Source: Diadema setosum (Eukaryota; Echinodermata; Echinoidea; Diadematoida; Diadematidae). Taken from it: a stretch of 64,000 nucleotides of DNA. The DNA lies in NCBI GenBank assembly GCA_033980235.1, contig CM067062.1:7772400-7836399 (forward strand), read 5' to 3'. Numbering within the stretch: the stretch's first letter is position 1; each line of letters opens with the position of its first letter. Positions 12,538 to 25,140 of this stretch are shown one piece after another. Under the pieces are notes generated by a model that worked only from the letters and a program-made list of their open reading frames with translations, did no database searches and was not told the DNA's origin. The translations under genes and the position numbers were made by a program.

Positions 12538-15500
12538 CTGTATTCCAACAAATTAATTCTTTATTCGTTAGCGTGTGAATGGCATTGTCGTGAATGTAGT
12601 GTTTTAAAAGACACAGATAATCTGCCCAAAATCCTTTACGACTCAACCAAACATTAAGTGACGATAGTAAATAATCCCAAGGAAGAGCTTAGGTAGCTAC
12701 CATATAACATGCAATGGATGATTCGAAGCTATGGCATACCACATCACTCTATTAAGTTCTGATTCAGATTTTATTCCTTTGTTTTTTATTGAACATCTTT
12801 CAATCGAAATGCAGCCACGTTTACATTTACTAAAAAACAATAAGACGTACATTCAGCACATTCAAACAAGCGAAACTAATCACGCAATAATCTGATAACA
12901 AAATGGAAAGTTTCAGAGATGTCGATTTCACTAATTTAAAGCAGAAGAACAACCGGGAATCTAATTGGTTCATGCAGAATACTGGTGGGCTTGGAATGCA
13001 GGAGACACTCGGAGAAATGGTTTGAAGAGAGTATATACAACCAGTATATTTGCACTGTTGTTCGCATGCATATCATTTTGTATTTTTTAACTCCCCACAA
13101 TTATAACTGTTAGCAATATTTAACCATCACCACTTCATAAGACCTGTAAGTAATTATTGAAGTTTCACTATTCCTAGATGAATCAGTCATTTTTGTTTTT
13201 GTTTACACTTATATTATATACGTTCAGTATGCTTCATGTAATATTCTTTCATGTTTTATGTTTTAGAGTATGCTCTTCATTACCATACTCTTATAGGGGC
13301 CTAGAATCTACCTGATCACACATACATAAAATAAGGCTGTCACGAAATGTGTTGATAGACAAAACAGTTTTATTTGTATTTTTATATCTGGCGTTCTATT
13401 TATTAAACAGACAAGGATAATAATGAGACCTTGCATCACAAAACCAACAAAAAGTCGCACCCCTTGATTTTACATGAGGAATCAGAAAAGGTGAGACGGG
13501 TCAACCAAGTCAATCTTGAGTCTTTCACGTTTTCCTAAAAAGCTATCTTTCTTCTACATTATTCCTGAAAATCCGTTGAACACTCTTCACTTTCAACTCT
13601 AATAACCTTTGAAATGCTACTGCTCTTAAAATTGGCATTAATCATGTACAGAATGTATTAATAGAGCATGCTTAATTTCAGCTTAATTTGATAATCCCTT
13701 TATTGTTGTTGCATCAGTGGTTTACCTTGTATTTTTGTCCCAATCATCTCACAGCTAGCACGGTTTAGTAAAGATTAAGCACTTGGATAGACCCTGTACT
13801 TTAGAACCTCTTTTCTCAGTTCACACTTTTCCAGAGTGTGTGCTTTCTTTCCAATATTAAAATAGGTTAGGAGAATCCATTTGAATTGAGTTATACATCA
13901 TATTAAAGCATAGAGTCTGCTCTTTTATGATCTGCCCTTAAACTAAAAATCCATTACTGGCGACCTTTTGTTCGGTTTGTGATGCAGGGTCACATATGAC
14001 ACTGATTTGCACTAATTTTTGTATTTGTGTGTGTTTCAATTTTCTGTATCTCAAGGATAGCAAGGCTAAAGACGATCGTTCATGATAAAGATAAGGCAAT
14101 GATGTTATTTGAAAAAAAAAAGAATAATAACATGAATATTCGAACTGTATTTCATTGATACAGAGTAGCTGTTGAAAAGGTAGCTCTTGAAAAGTTACAG
14201 CCGACTAGATACTCGTTTTAGACGGTCTTTAATTAATCTTGTAATAACATATTATCTTTGATATAACCGGAAGTTCTAATTTTTTCCAGCGTCAACCTTA
14301 ACACACCGTATAATCTACTATATCATATCCCATTTAGCTCATATTTCAAAATGCACCGCTTTCTAAAACTATTTTTTCTTAATTTCGTTAAATATCCGTT
14401 TTCCTGAAATATCAAATCCGGATGCAGAAGCGGACATGAAAACAATTACGCAATTCCAAATATGTGTGACACAATGATCTGAACTATTTTTAGTATGATA
14501 CATCTTGATATACATGTACGGATTTATCGGAAGAACTTGACCATTCAAGATTAATCCACATTGGTAACTCATGGTAAATAAAAAGTCAGGTTTTGTTTTG
14601 GTTCATAGATTATTTGCTAAAACATTCTCGACTGTTAAGCTCATGAATAACAATGATATCATATGTAGTATACTTTTAATATCTTTGTTAGGATCCTCCC
14701 CTATGAAATGGTATAAAATCCTCCCAATTTATTAGTGTAGTCATTCTGTATCTAATCAATTTGCATTTATCGTTTAACATTGTACCATACTGTCTTTGGA
14801 AATCAGTCTTTAACTTGATCCATCTTGTCAATAAGAAATGAATTGAAGATAATAGATATATGGTATTTTTAGTATGAAATATTTCTAATAACAAGAAATA
14901 TTCGTCACATCGAGGTGATTCAAAAGATGGGAGTTTCAAATGGCTATAATCATTCAATTATTTTATTTTGTCAGTTTTGTATGGATGAAAAAAAGAGTTA
15001 CAGGGTGCGGTTTTTTTTTTGTACCTTTGATTATGAGGATTGGTTTATTAATGTTATTTTATTCATAACATCTTTTAACGAGAACATTCCGTTCAGATCT
15101 GCTAATATCCAGCAGACCTGCTTTTCAAGGAAGGCATACATGTGATAAGGAGGCACGTTTTCGATAACTTTTGTAATCATTTACATTTGGTTTTTTTTTT
15201 ATCAATAATCAGTCATTAATAAAGGCCAACTATCGGACATTTAGTAATAACGTCAGCGAAATAGGCGAAGGACGTCCATCTTACACGTACACATTTCGCT
15301 TTAATTATCAGTATCATCTTATTCTGACACACATGTACACATAATATACTCTCATACAAAGTCGTTGAGGCGTTGTTCTCATTTCTAAGCCACACGCTCA
15401 AACACACACCTCAGGAGACATAAGCCTACACACATATACAATGTTAGATAATATTACCATTCTGCGTTTTTCATCTTTGCCTTTTCCTTCAGGATATATA

Positions 15501-16033
15501 AAAGGAATTGTAAAAGAAATGTAATAGTAGATGTTACCATTTTTGTATAGTTATTGTTGGAGCTGTCATTAAATCCAAACTCTTGTTATGATTGACCTCT
15601 CCTATATATATTGCTACTTTCCCTCTTGCTATCGTTTTTTTTTTTTTTTTTTAGTATGTCACTTTGCTATTTTTCTTTATCAGCAACACTCATCACCAGT
15701 CTGTCATGATATTTGCTATCTCAACATTATATCCCATATATTACGGTCATGCTTGATATTCTGTACTTTTTTATCACTCTATCTGCAGAAAAAAAAAATA
15801 CTACAAAGATCAAACCAAAGCAAACAACAGTTAGGAAATTCCTGTATTTCTAAAATGACATCCAAGGTGATCCAACCATGCTTACTACAGGCTAAAATAT
15901 CGATTTTATAGTCATACTGCAAACACGAATATAGTGCAGCTCCCGAGTTAACGGAATTGCAAGGTATTGATAAAACGATATTAATATCAAATTGACTAGA
16001 TGTTATACATAATGTATAACAAAGATCAATTAC
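12538..16033. other. Intron of receptor A
   Basis: A 3.5 kb intron between the SRCR part 1 and CUB-like exons. It contains the MITE at 13429 and simple T or A runs. I see no additional domain-encoding exon on either strand. Confidence 0.5.
13429..13998. mobile_element. MITE with GACCxTGCATCACAAA ends
   Basis: The left end GACCTTGCATCACAAAACC and the right end GGTTTGTGATGCAGGGTC form an inverted pair about 560 bases apart, followed inward by AACAAAAAGTCGC and GCGACCTTTTGTT. A third, lone copy of the end lies at 12079-12117. It is in the intron between the CUB-like and SRCR exons of receptor A. No coding potential is seen. Confidence 0.6.
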
Positions 16034-16354
16034 CTCTTAAACAGGACGCGGTAACGCGGACTCTGACAGGGTATATATATATCTGCGGGCCAGATATATA
16101 TAGCTGGAGTCTCAGTTTGTGGCCAAGTGAAAAGACAGGTGTAGATCTGGTGTTATTCGAAATTACAACTTCATTTTTCACAGTTGATAGCTCATCCTCT
16201 ATGGTTACTTCCACGTGCTGATTGTTGGTAGATTGCAACCACAAAACGATTCTTCCAGCAGCTAGTATTTCCCACCTGTCGATAAAAACACTAATCCCGT
16301 CCTTTGCCGTCATGATAATAGTATCTGCATTAGCCGAACAGTCCAAAGTGTGAC
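16034..16354 (-). CDS. Receptor A exon 2: CUB-like domain
   Basis: The 321-base exon has a CAG acceptor and a G|GTAATT donor, phase 1-1. It encodes about 107 residues starting HTLDCS and ending VTASCLRG, with a single cysteine near each end. Between them are beta-strand-like blocks (FIDRWEI, IVLWLQS, SLGHKLRLQLYIS). The pattern of an aromatic-rich centre with a terminal disulfide recalls CUB domains (compare W-x-I-x-A-P-x-G-x-R and S-x-G-x-x-L-x-L). The second CUB disulfide and the calcium-site motif are not visible, so I call it CUB-like only. It is about half identical to the receptor B exon by eye. Confidence 0.7.
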
Positions 16355-16807
16355 CTGTGATAAGTTATGAAAACCAAATTAGAAACAAATTATTGTAAAA
16401 CTGATTGATCATTTACTTCACCTCATTGAATAATGCAATATTAAACAAAGACCCTTATTATAGAAGAATATTCTGCCCCTCACCCCCTACTCCATCTATG
16501 GGTTTCACTCGTTTGCTCAGAACCCAATGATAGGGAGACACTAGTCCAAAATATTGTTCTCCCTTTGGAAACACCAAAGAATTATTTGAACTTTTGATGA
16601 ACCTTGAGTTTTTACAGGTCTGATTGTCATCAAGAATTCACGTTTTCATGTTGAAAAGAATTGCAAATGAGGGACCTATGGCCGTAAAAGGTCTGTGATT
16701 TTAAGAAAAAAAAAAGGAATAGTCCTTCCAAGAGAATCGTTCGGAGTGCAAAAGCAAACTAACGCAATAAACTAATCTGAAAAGGTATCAACCTCAAGAA
16801 TACTTAC

Positions 16808-16886
16808 TTATCAATTCGAATGAATATTGTTGAGGGAAAGAGAACAGGATTATCACAAATATCCAATTATTCAGACTGGAAGCCAT
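16808..16886 (-). CDS. Receptor A exon 1: signal peptide
   Basis: The ATG at 16886 opens 26 codons beginning MASSLNNW, followed by a hydrophobic core (IFVIILFSF), and ends at a strong donor, A|GTAAGT, in phase 1. This is a typical secretory signal peptide, so the mature protein should start near the exon junction. The start is supported by its match to receptor B exon 1, where MALSLAKW aligns with MASSLNNW. A TATATATA lies about 60 bases upstream on the minus strand (16946-16953), and a CCAAT-containing motif shared with receptor B is at 16923-16935. Confidence 0.75.
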
Positions 16887-16922
16887 GGCTTTATCCAAGT
16901 TCAGAATTTAGTCTGTTCATCA

Positions 16923-16953
16923 ATTGGCGTGGAATGAGCAGAACGTATATATA
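16923..16953 (-). promoter_or_regulatory. Candidate core promoter or 5' leader of receptor A
   Basis: Read on the minus strand, TATATATA (16946-16953) is followed by ATTCCACGCCAAT (16923-16935), 37 bases before the ATG. The same 13-mer occurs upstream of receptor B (42511-42523), in sequence that is otherwise poorly conserved. It contains a CCAAT core. Whether it acts as promoter or 5' UTR element cannot be told from sequence alone. Confidence 0.4.
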
Positions 16954-16959
16954 CAGAAT

Positions 16960-19240
16960 CAAGCAGCACAATCTTCGGCATTTGCCAGAGTTGCGTAGTT
17001 TGTCCGAAGAATGTAACTTAATCACATAAAGCGTGCATGCCATGAACAAACAAAGCTGTGACAATCTGTCGGCCACTCCCTGGTGATGGTCTGCGCGTCA
17101 CGATGCGCATGAAATATTCCTTATGTTGTCCTGTGTCACGCGAATTGATATGATGACGGATCATCGCTGCCCTTCTTGCTGCGAGAAATAAAAGTGAAAC
17201 TTCACTCCGTGCTCTATATTGAGTTGTATACACGTACTCAACGAGGACGAATAAAGCAGTGAATATCCCGTAGACTAGAGACAAAAGATTGGAAGGTTAT
17301 GCAGAACCAAGATTAATGTCGCCTAAAACGTTTCGCATTGGTTTGCATCTTCATCTTTGATGACTTTCCATTGTAGTATTCAAATTTAATGAACAAGGAA
17401 GTTAAATCACGCAACAAACAAGTCTATAGGATTGCAATTATTTAGCTACAATGACATCTCAAAGGGTTAGACAGTGTTACCACGCCATTGAATTATGCAC
17501 ATTTTATATTATATATACACAATATATACCCACACACCAAAGAACAAAAAGAAGAAAATAAACATTTTTCAACTTCATTTTTTTCATAGGAGATTTTGAT
17601 AAAAATGATAATGATAAAATAAGACCTATTCAACACGATGGGAGACATGAATGACATGGTAAAAATAAGTTCTTATTCCCTAGTATTTCGTTATAACCTC
17701 AAACAAAAACGAAGTAGGAAACTATGGGGGGGGGGGTTAAGAAGTTCATGTTAATTATAACTTCAGATGACACAGGAAGTAAAGCCACAAAGGTGATGGC
17801 AGAGTTTCTTTATTTCATTCTTTTTATCTAGGAATATAAGAATTCATGAGACAAATTCAAGAACCGAATAATATTTTCCAGGTTTTCAGATTTGAAATAA
17901 CAATTCAAAGTTCTACCATTTCTGTTAATATTGCTCCTTCTTTGACAAAAGGTTCTTCGCTCTCTTCCATTGTTATTAGTCTTTCCTTATCTTTTGGGCT
18001 ATTATAGACATTATGGAGATCTTTTTTTTCATGTTAATTCAGGTCTCTTACTGCGTTAAATTTGTCTATTGTTCTCATTGTTATATGGAAGAGTATACAC
18101 TTACGCAAGAATGACAACTTGCTCATTTTTTGCAATTATTACTTTTGTGCCTTTGAAGGGAGAAACAAATGTGTTCACTCATGCATACAACTTCCTTCTT
18201 TTATTCACCTGCCAAGTTGATAGTCATTTACATTATCTTTAGTATTGTTGCGGGAAAATGTGTTGTTAGCATTGACTACTGGGTTTGTTTGTTTTTTTCA
18301 GGATGTAGGCCGAGCAGGAATTATACTCCCAATAGACAGGCAGATTTTCCGCAATGGAAGAGAGTAAGTTAATTATAAGGTGCAGATACATTCACGCAAT
18401 TCGCCATCACGGTGACAGAGGTACAACATGAAGTTCAATTGGAAGAGCGTATTTCCGTGCAAACTGCTAGTTTATTGGCAGATACTTCTCGTTGACACAC
18501 ATGATCGACATGAGTTGTTACAGGACTTGTCTATAATGCACGACATAAACACTCTGTCGGAGTGTCCCTAGATGCAAGCAGTTCCAGATGCAAGAATTAA
18601 TTCTCAAATGTCCCTTGCTTTGTCAGAGCAATCGATATTTATACCTCAATGCCTAATGTATTTCTTTAAACTTGCAAAAGTATTCGGGTGATTCAAATTA
18701 TGTGGAAGCTATGAGAAACATAAAATATTTGGGCGCATACCTTGATATAGGGTAAAACATAGAATTCTTCAGTGGACTATACACAAGATAGAATTCCAAA
18801 CGATGTAATTCGAGGAATGGTCAGAATTTACGGAATGTGCAAGGAATGTGTACTTTATCAGAGATTCAGGCTTGAGCGGAAATTCATTTGTTTTGGAATA
18901 TGCCCTGCTTGGTACTTTATGAGGTAGAGTTATGCCAGAAATCCTAATGTTTTGGGTTAAAGGCCGGAAAGAGGAGAAACCATGAAAAGTGTCAACATGG
19001 AGGGGTGTGCTTAGCACGTGTGGAATGTAATAACATGGATCCCACGAGAATTCGCTGCGGAGGGCAAGGTTTTTCATATACTACAAGGCACAATTGTTCT
19101 GTTTTTTTGCTTATCCACATTTGTTACAGTATCTTTTATCATTGATTTTTAGTCAAACATTTCATGAGAAAAATTAACTTCAAAAAGTATGGGTTTTGTT
19201 TGCTTGTTTGTTTTCTGTGGGTTTTTTTTTTTTTTTGTTG
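16960..19240. other. Intergenic, 5' of receptor A
   Basis: No domain-like ORF was found on either strand. The stretch 17040-17200 is locally richer in GC and CpG than its surroundings (GTCTGCGCGTCACGATGCGC), as is the region just upstream of receptor B. It may belong to the promoter region of receptor A. The remainder is AT-rich. Confidence 0.35.
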
Positions 19241-19268
19241 AATGTCTAACATACACACACATACACAC

Positions 19269-19302
<34 letters not shown>

Positions 19303-19306
<4 letters not shown>

Positions 19307-19855
19307 TCAAACCTGCCTTAGCGGCCACCTGTCTATAGCGGCCACCTGTCTACAGCGGCCACTGCAAAATCCCCCCGAGAGAAAAGCCCTGTTAAAGACC
19401 CTGTGTATAGCGGCCGCCTCTCTAACGCGGCCAGCGGCCACAAATTTTGTTTCCCGCGGGAGATATTAACCTGTCTATAGCGGCCAAAAACCCAATGGAG
19501 CCGTAGCCCAGCCGATAATTCAGCGTATTTTTCTGTTTGGTAGCCGTACAAGCAACGTTCAGTGATCGCCACCGCTGCATTCATCCCTCATTCAGTCATA
19601 ATAACGCACGATTCTTCACGACAATAAACATGTTACTGTGCAACAATATCATATACACCAGCATGGTTAAATGCATGAAACACGGTGTATGCATACGTAC
19701 ACACATACACTGTACATGTTCATGTAAGGATACAACGATGATACATGTACATGTAAGCAATGCACACAAAGTTGGATTACCTGTCTACAGCGGCCACCTG
19801 TCTATAACGGCCACTTTTTCCGTCTCCCTTAGGTGGCCGCTATAGACAGGTTTGA

Positions 19856-19859
<4 letters not shown>
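19303..19859. mobile_element. MITE inserted in a TA microsatellite
   Basis: The ends ACAGTCAAACCTGCCTTAGC and AGACAGGTTTGACTGT are inverted and abut long (TA)n runs on both sides (about 19274-19302 and 19860-19900). Inside, the motif AGCGGCCACCTGTCTA is repeated several times in both orientations. There is no transposase. The flanks fit TA-target insertion. Confidence 0.8.
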
Positions 19860-19903
<44 letters not shown>

Positions 19904-21059
19904 CCTATGCATATAATGAATAGTTGCACATCTATGCATAGAGAAATTTGTCGGGAGAATTAAAGCATCACCACCTCACATGGTCTTCTCCGATCAGTAA
20001 GAATACAGGGTTTTTTCGAAGCCGACTTGAAAATCCACACTGTACAGCGAAATTCTATCGTGATTAAGTGTTCATTATTCTACAATTGCAAGCTTTGTCC
20101 ACTTCTCATAATCAAACTCTGCAAATACGATTGCTCCGCCTGACCAAAAATTCAGTTAGTTTGGGGATAAAGACCTGAGCCTAATTTCCTAAAAGATTTT
20201 AGGATAGTAACTCTTGCTGGAATGGCAACTTCCAATAGCATGGACAGCCAATCAGAAATCTTGATTTTTGTAGTTAGTATGACAATTCCAGCTAGAGTTG
20301 CTATCAAATCAACTTTTTATGCAAATGGGGCTCTGATGGGATTAAAAGTAATTATTGTTTGTGCCAGTCTACTATTGAAGTGACACGTGCATGACACCCT
20401 TTCAAGCCATTATTTACTATTTGCAGATAAGACAAAAACCCAGCTGTAGTACGTCTAAAAAGTTCTTTAAAATATTTAAGGGACAAAAACAACCAGAGTT
20501 ATATTATGTTGATTAGTGTTGTTAAACATAAAAAATGTGAACGATGATTACGATAAAATTGTTTGTAGCATAAACCGTCGATAGTTATGGTTTATTGAGA
20601 AAATAGTGATATTAAGGCTTTATTGCGAAATTATGATGGGAATTATTATGATGTTTTGTGACACAACTGGCCGTACGATATGCATTTAATGTGATAACTC
20701 GAGCATTTTTTTAAACCACTGCTTCCAATGGTAAACAATACCTTTAAGGATCCAAAAGCTTCATCACCCAGCTTGCTCTTATCGAATGACACTATTTGTA
20801 TTTGTCTCTATATCAATTCAGGTTTGATTCATCCGCACAACTGCGCTTACATATTCTAATGCATCTACACTGAGCCAAAATTCATGAATGTCAGAATGAC
20901 AATGCCGCGATTGATACTCTCAAAGCTTCATCCAATAACTGGAGCTATTTTTTGATATAAGGCAACGAAAATTGGCTAGTTGCATGAATGACAATGTTCA
21001 TTGACAAGTTTTCTCGGTTTTGAATTATTCCTCATTAATATCTAATAGTTCTGTAATAT

Positions 21060-21363
21060 TGCACACGCACCCACACACGCACACATACACACACACGCGC
21101 GCGCACACACACACACAGAAACAGAAGAGAAAGTAAGGTATCTGAAAAGAGGGTGAGAGTGATGAAACAACAAATTGTTCAGATTATCATGCAGGTGTAA
21201 AACATGTTATAAAAACATGCTCAGCCCCACATCAGACACCATGTGCCAGGTCACATCTCCAATGTACACATAAACAACACACTATACACCTCCCCCTATA
21301 ACTAATCGTAATTCACAACAAATACAAACACATGCCAACACACACACACACACGCACACGCAC

Positions 21364-21408
<45 letters not shown>

Positions 21409-21410
21409 CA
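21060..21410. repeat. CA microsatellites
   Basis: Two CA-rich runs lie at about 21062-21118 and 21330-21406. The second is a nearly pure (CA)n of about 70 bases with a few CG interruptions. The region is intergenic. Confidence 0.9.
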
Positions 21411-22683
21411 GTCACGTAAACTATTCACAACCCAAACAGTCTCACTTGAAAAAGTGTTTTAGCACAGACAGGGAGGTGCTAGAGAAGGAGAGACAACTAC
21501 TGCTCTCCTTTGAAGTCATGCACGGCACCGCCGAGAAGTTATGCGTTCAACTACAGGTGTTACCTATGTGCTTTGACAAAAGAGAGCATCAATAATCGGA
21601 ACTAGCGCTCTCACATCTAGAAGTACTTGCCCCTATGACTGCATTTCGCTCTCTCTTTCAATGTGATGGCAACAATGAATTTGTGTACCTTGAATTGGAG
21701 CAGCGAATCAAAATGCAGTGTAAAACTGACAATTTCAACAGCAAATAGTTTAAAAGCACGCTGGAACACGCTTTAGCGGAATACTCTATTTGAAAGATCA
21801 AAATATCCCAGATTAAAAGACTAACATGCGGAAATGTGCGCATTATAGAAAAATATTAGATTTTTAAGAGGGCCCAATTTTCATTTCATTTCGATTTTCG
21901 CATTACGAAGAAACTAGAAATACATGTTTATAATATTGAATTCTTTCCTAAATTGTTCTAAACCAATTCGAGTATTTCATTTAAAATTTTACGGTGAAAT
22001 AAAAGTTGTAGTTCAACGAAAGATGAAATGCGTTCTTCATCTCTGAACTTCGTCTTGCAACTAGAGCGGTGCCGAGCATGACTTCAAAGCGTAGTGGAAT
22101 GCTAGACATCCCATTGTAAACGCTTTGAACCCAAACATTGTGTTTGCGTGAATTACGAAGAGTTGCCACTCAATCTCTGTAACACCTCCCTGGCACAGAC
22201 ATGCCCGGTGATATACAGCGCTGTGAATCTGACTTTTCTTTTATTGTATAATGTGAAGTTACCAATTGTATATAATCTTGTCATGACGCAAATCTCTCGT
22301 TTGAAGAGGCTACACCCCAGTAAATAATGCCAGTGCATATGTTGGCAATCAATGACTTAAAATCAAAGATATAAAACACCTGTTTCTTGACCCTGGCCTA
22401 ATCTAAGCATCAGTCATCGCCACAGCACCACAGGAGGGGGGGGGGGGGGGCACCGCGAGAGGAGGAGATTGTTTTGGTTTTGGCATGGGCTATGTAGCTC
22501 CATGGTGCGTGTGTGTGTGTGTGTGTACGTGTGTGTGTGTGAGTGTAGACATTCAGCGTATGCAGACAGAGCATGCCTGTACTGCAGTGACTGGAACTAT
22601 TGTCATTCCATTTTGTCTCTCCCCTTCTCCCTCCCCCATCTCTCCCCCCTCTCTCCCTCTCTCTCCCTCTCTCTCTCTTTCTC

Positions 22684-23282
22684 AGCAGGCTGATTGTAAC
22701 CAGGGAGGTAGTAGTATCACCTCCCCGTTGTAACTCACTGCCAAATAGCACATTGTCAGCACCGGCAAACTGGCAATGCTCTCCTTCTTATTCATGTATT
22801 TTCGTCATTTACGGGTCAATTTTTTTCGTTCGAAATGTAAAATGGATGGCAATAGAATTTCTCAATAGAATATAAAATTGAAAACTTTAGAAAGGATAGA
22901 GAAAATTGAGTTCACTTTGAATGGTCTGCCACAGGCAGATATCCTTATCATGCTCTTACGTAATACGACAGCTGCTTTCTCAATGATCCAGTCAGCAGGC
23001 TGTTGTAACCAGGGAGGTAGTCTCACCTCCCCTTTGTAACTCACTGCCAAATAGCACATTGTCAGCACCGGCAAACTGGTAATGCTCTCCTTCTTATTCC
23101 TGTATTTTCGTTATTTACGGGTCAATTTTTTTCGTTCGAAATGTAAAATGGATAACCATAGAATTTCTCAATAGAATATAAAATTGAAAACTTTAAAAAG
23201 GATAGAGAAAATTGAGTTCACTTTGAATGGTCTGCCACAGGCAGATATCCTTATCATGCTCTTACGTAATACGACAGCTGCT
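22684..23282. repeat. Direct tandem duplication, period about 310 bases
   Basis: The block starting AGCAGGCTG at 22684 recurs at 22994. It has the same inner landmarks: TAACCAGGGAGGTAGT, ACTCACTGCCAAATAGCACA, TTTCGTTCGAAATGTAAAAT and GACAGCTGCT at the end. Identity is high with a few substitutions, which suggests a recent local duplication. It lies between receptors A and B. A C/T-rich run (22600-22682) and a G homopolymer (22437-22450) precede it. Confidence 0.85.
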
Positions 23283-23459
23283 GGAGTCATCAAACCCTGG
23301 CTTGGCCTCCAGGTTTGTCACGCCGAGCAAAAAGTTTATTTGCAATGGACAAGTACTTCGACTCCCAACTCTCAAACGACAAATAAACGCACCCCACTTT
23401 GGAAAAATTCGGCTGGGGTCTCGCCTCAAACGAGAGATTGACGGCATGTGTTGAATTAC

Positions 23460-25140
23460 AAAACAAATGCTCCTTTGTGCCTTTCTATAATTTTCAACAG
23501 CACCTCATTTTTGTTTGTACATGTGTGATTAGGTAGTTATTAGAGGCCTATTTCCATTGTTTAAAAAATCTTTACACATTATTAACTTTCAACTCTGATA
23601 ACGTCTTGAAGCATAATTTCATTCCGGTGAATTTACATTCAGTCATGAATGAAATACACTTAAGGAATGTGCAAAATTTTAGATTAATCTTATTATCCCT
23701 TGCATAGGGAAAACATGACAGGTCTAGTAGATGGTGATATTTGTTTTGAATTAGGAAATAAAAACATTCACACAAAAAAACATCGTGTACTTTGAATATG
23801 TCTCCAGAAAAGAACATATGGGATGATATCATTAAACTCCACAAGACTCTATCCAACCTGATACTGTGAACAGCGTCCACTTATTCTGACTGCCGAAATT
23901 CTAAACCATCATTAATCACTTTTCTTTGCATAAGATAATAAGATCAAGGATCCAATCATGATAACCATTGAAACATTGGTTGATAATTAAAACCATCGGA
24001 AATTAGCCAGTTCACAGTTCCAATCTGAACATGCGCAAATAAAGGTCATTGCAGAACTTTTCTTGAAATGGATTTGCAAGTCAGGTATTCAAAACTTTGA
24101 TAAGGCGTAATGACAACTCTGTTATAAATGAACCATGAGCAGATTGGTATTTTCAGGTGAATGTGCATTCTTTTCAGCAACATTAACAAAATCCATTCAT
24201 GCAGCATTGACTTATTACCACTTCCTGCATGGCTGTTTTCAACTGCTCTTCTTGAAGACTATTCCATGTTTTCCAAAGTCTGTGTCTCTAGAGGTCATTG
24301 CAGAGTTGTGCTAACTGTGAACTGGCTTATTTTTTTTTAGAATGGTATCATGTAGAGTAAGAATAAAACCCATATATGATAGAGAGAGAGAGAGCGAGAG
24401 AGTAAGAAGTACAACAGTTAAGAAAATACCTGAAAGTAAAATGGAGGAAAAATAAGACAGAGAAACAACAAAAATAAAAGAGTTGGTAGTAGATGAAAGA
24501 GGAGTAACAAATCATAGAATGATAAAGGTAAGGGGGTCAAAGCGTGGGAGAAAATGGCCAGAAACTGTGAATATATATTTCTGAAAATGATATTACCAAC
24601 TTATTCATTAGCACAGAGTTCATGCCATTACATGCCATTGAATATTATTGCAATTCAAAATAAAGCTTCTTACTGCTTTCAAAATTCTGTGTAATGCAAC
24701 ATTGGCCAATGCATTGTATGAGTGACGCATCTTTCCTTTCAAATTCAATCTTCTTATACATGTATATGCATTTAGATAATATTATCCTGATTAAATATTC
24801 AGTGACAAACGTTTACCTGTTCATGGGTGCATTAATGTCGGTTCGTGACACCTCTTCACAAAAATCATTGGCAAAGAAGTACATAGGCCTACAGACAGAA
24901 ATGAAATTTTCCTCTATACTGATAATTTGAGAAACTTTCGAAGAGTTCTTTGCCACAAAAGTTATCTCTGATGATATCACTGATTTTTAGGTCCACCACA
25001 AGAGGGTCATGATGTTCATGTCTGCCAACATTCGTGAACTCAGGGTGATCCTGTATTTCTTGATTTGTCGTGGATTTGTCGGGAGTTCATCCGTACATGT
25101 CTGCTTGTTTCGAAAATAACATGGCCATGAGCTTCTACCG
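23460..25140. other. Intergenic, 3' of receptor B
   Basis: No supported gene. There is a GA-rich run at 24380-24403. I could not identify a convincing polyadenylation signal for receptor B on the minus strand here. Confidence 0.4.

Larger units (their letters stand above)
1..16886 (-). other. Receptor A gene span (3' end outside window)
   Basis: Gene-level entry. Nine exons were placed by domain homology and GT/AG sites: signal peptide, CUB-like, SRCR part 1, SRCR part 2, WSC, and CCP1 to CCP4. Every internal exon is phase 1-1 except WSC, whose length is not a multiple of three. Stalk, transmembrane and tail exons are expected left of position 1, by analogy with receptor B. The gene lies in tandem and in the same orientation as receptor B, about 9 kb from that gene's stop codon. 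It could be a functional paralogue with a skipped WSC exon, or a decaying copy. Confidence 0.8.
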
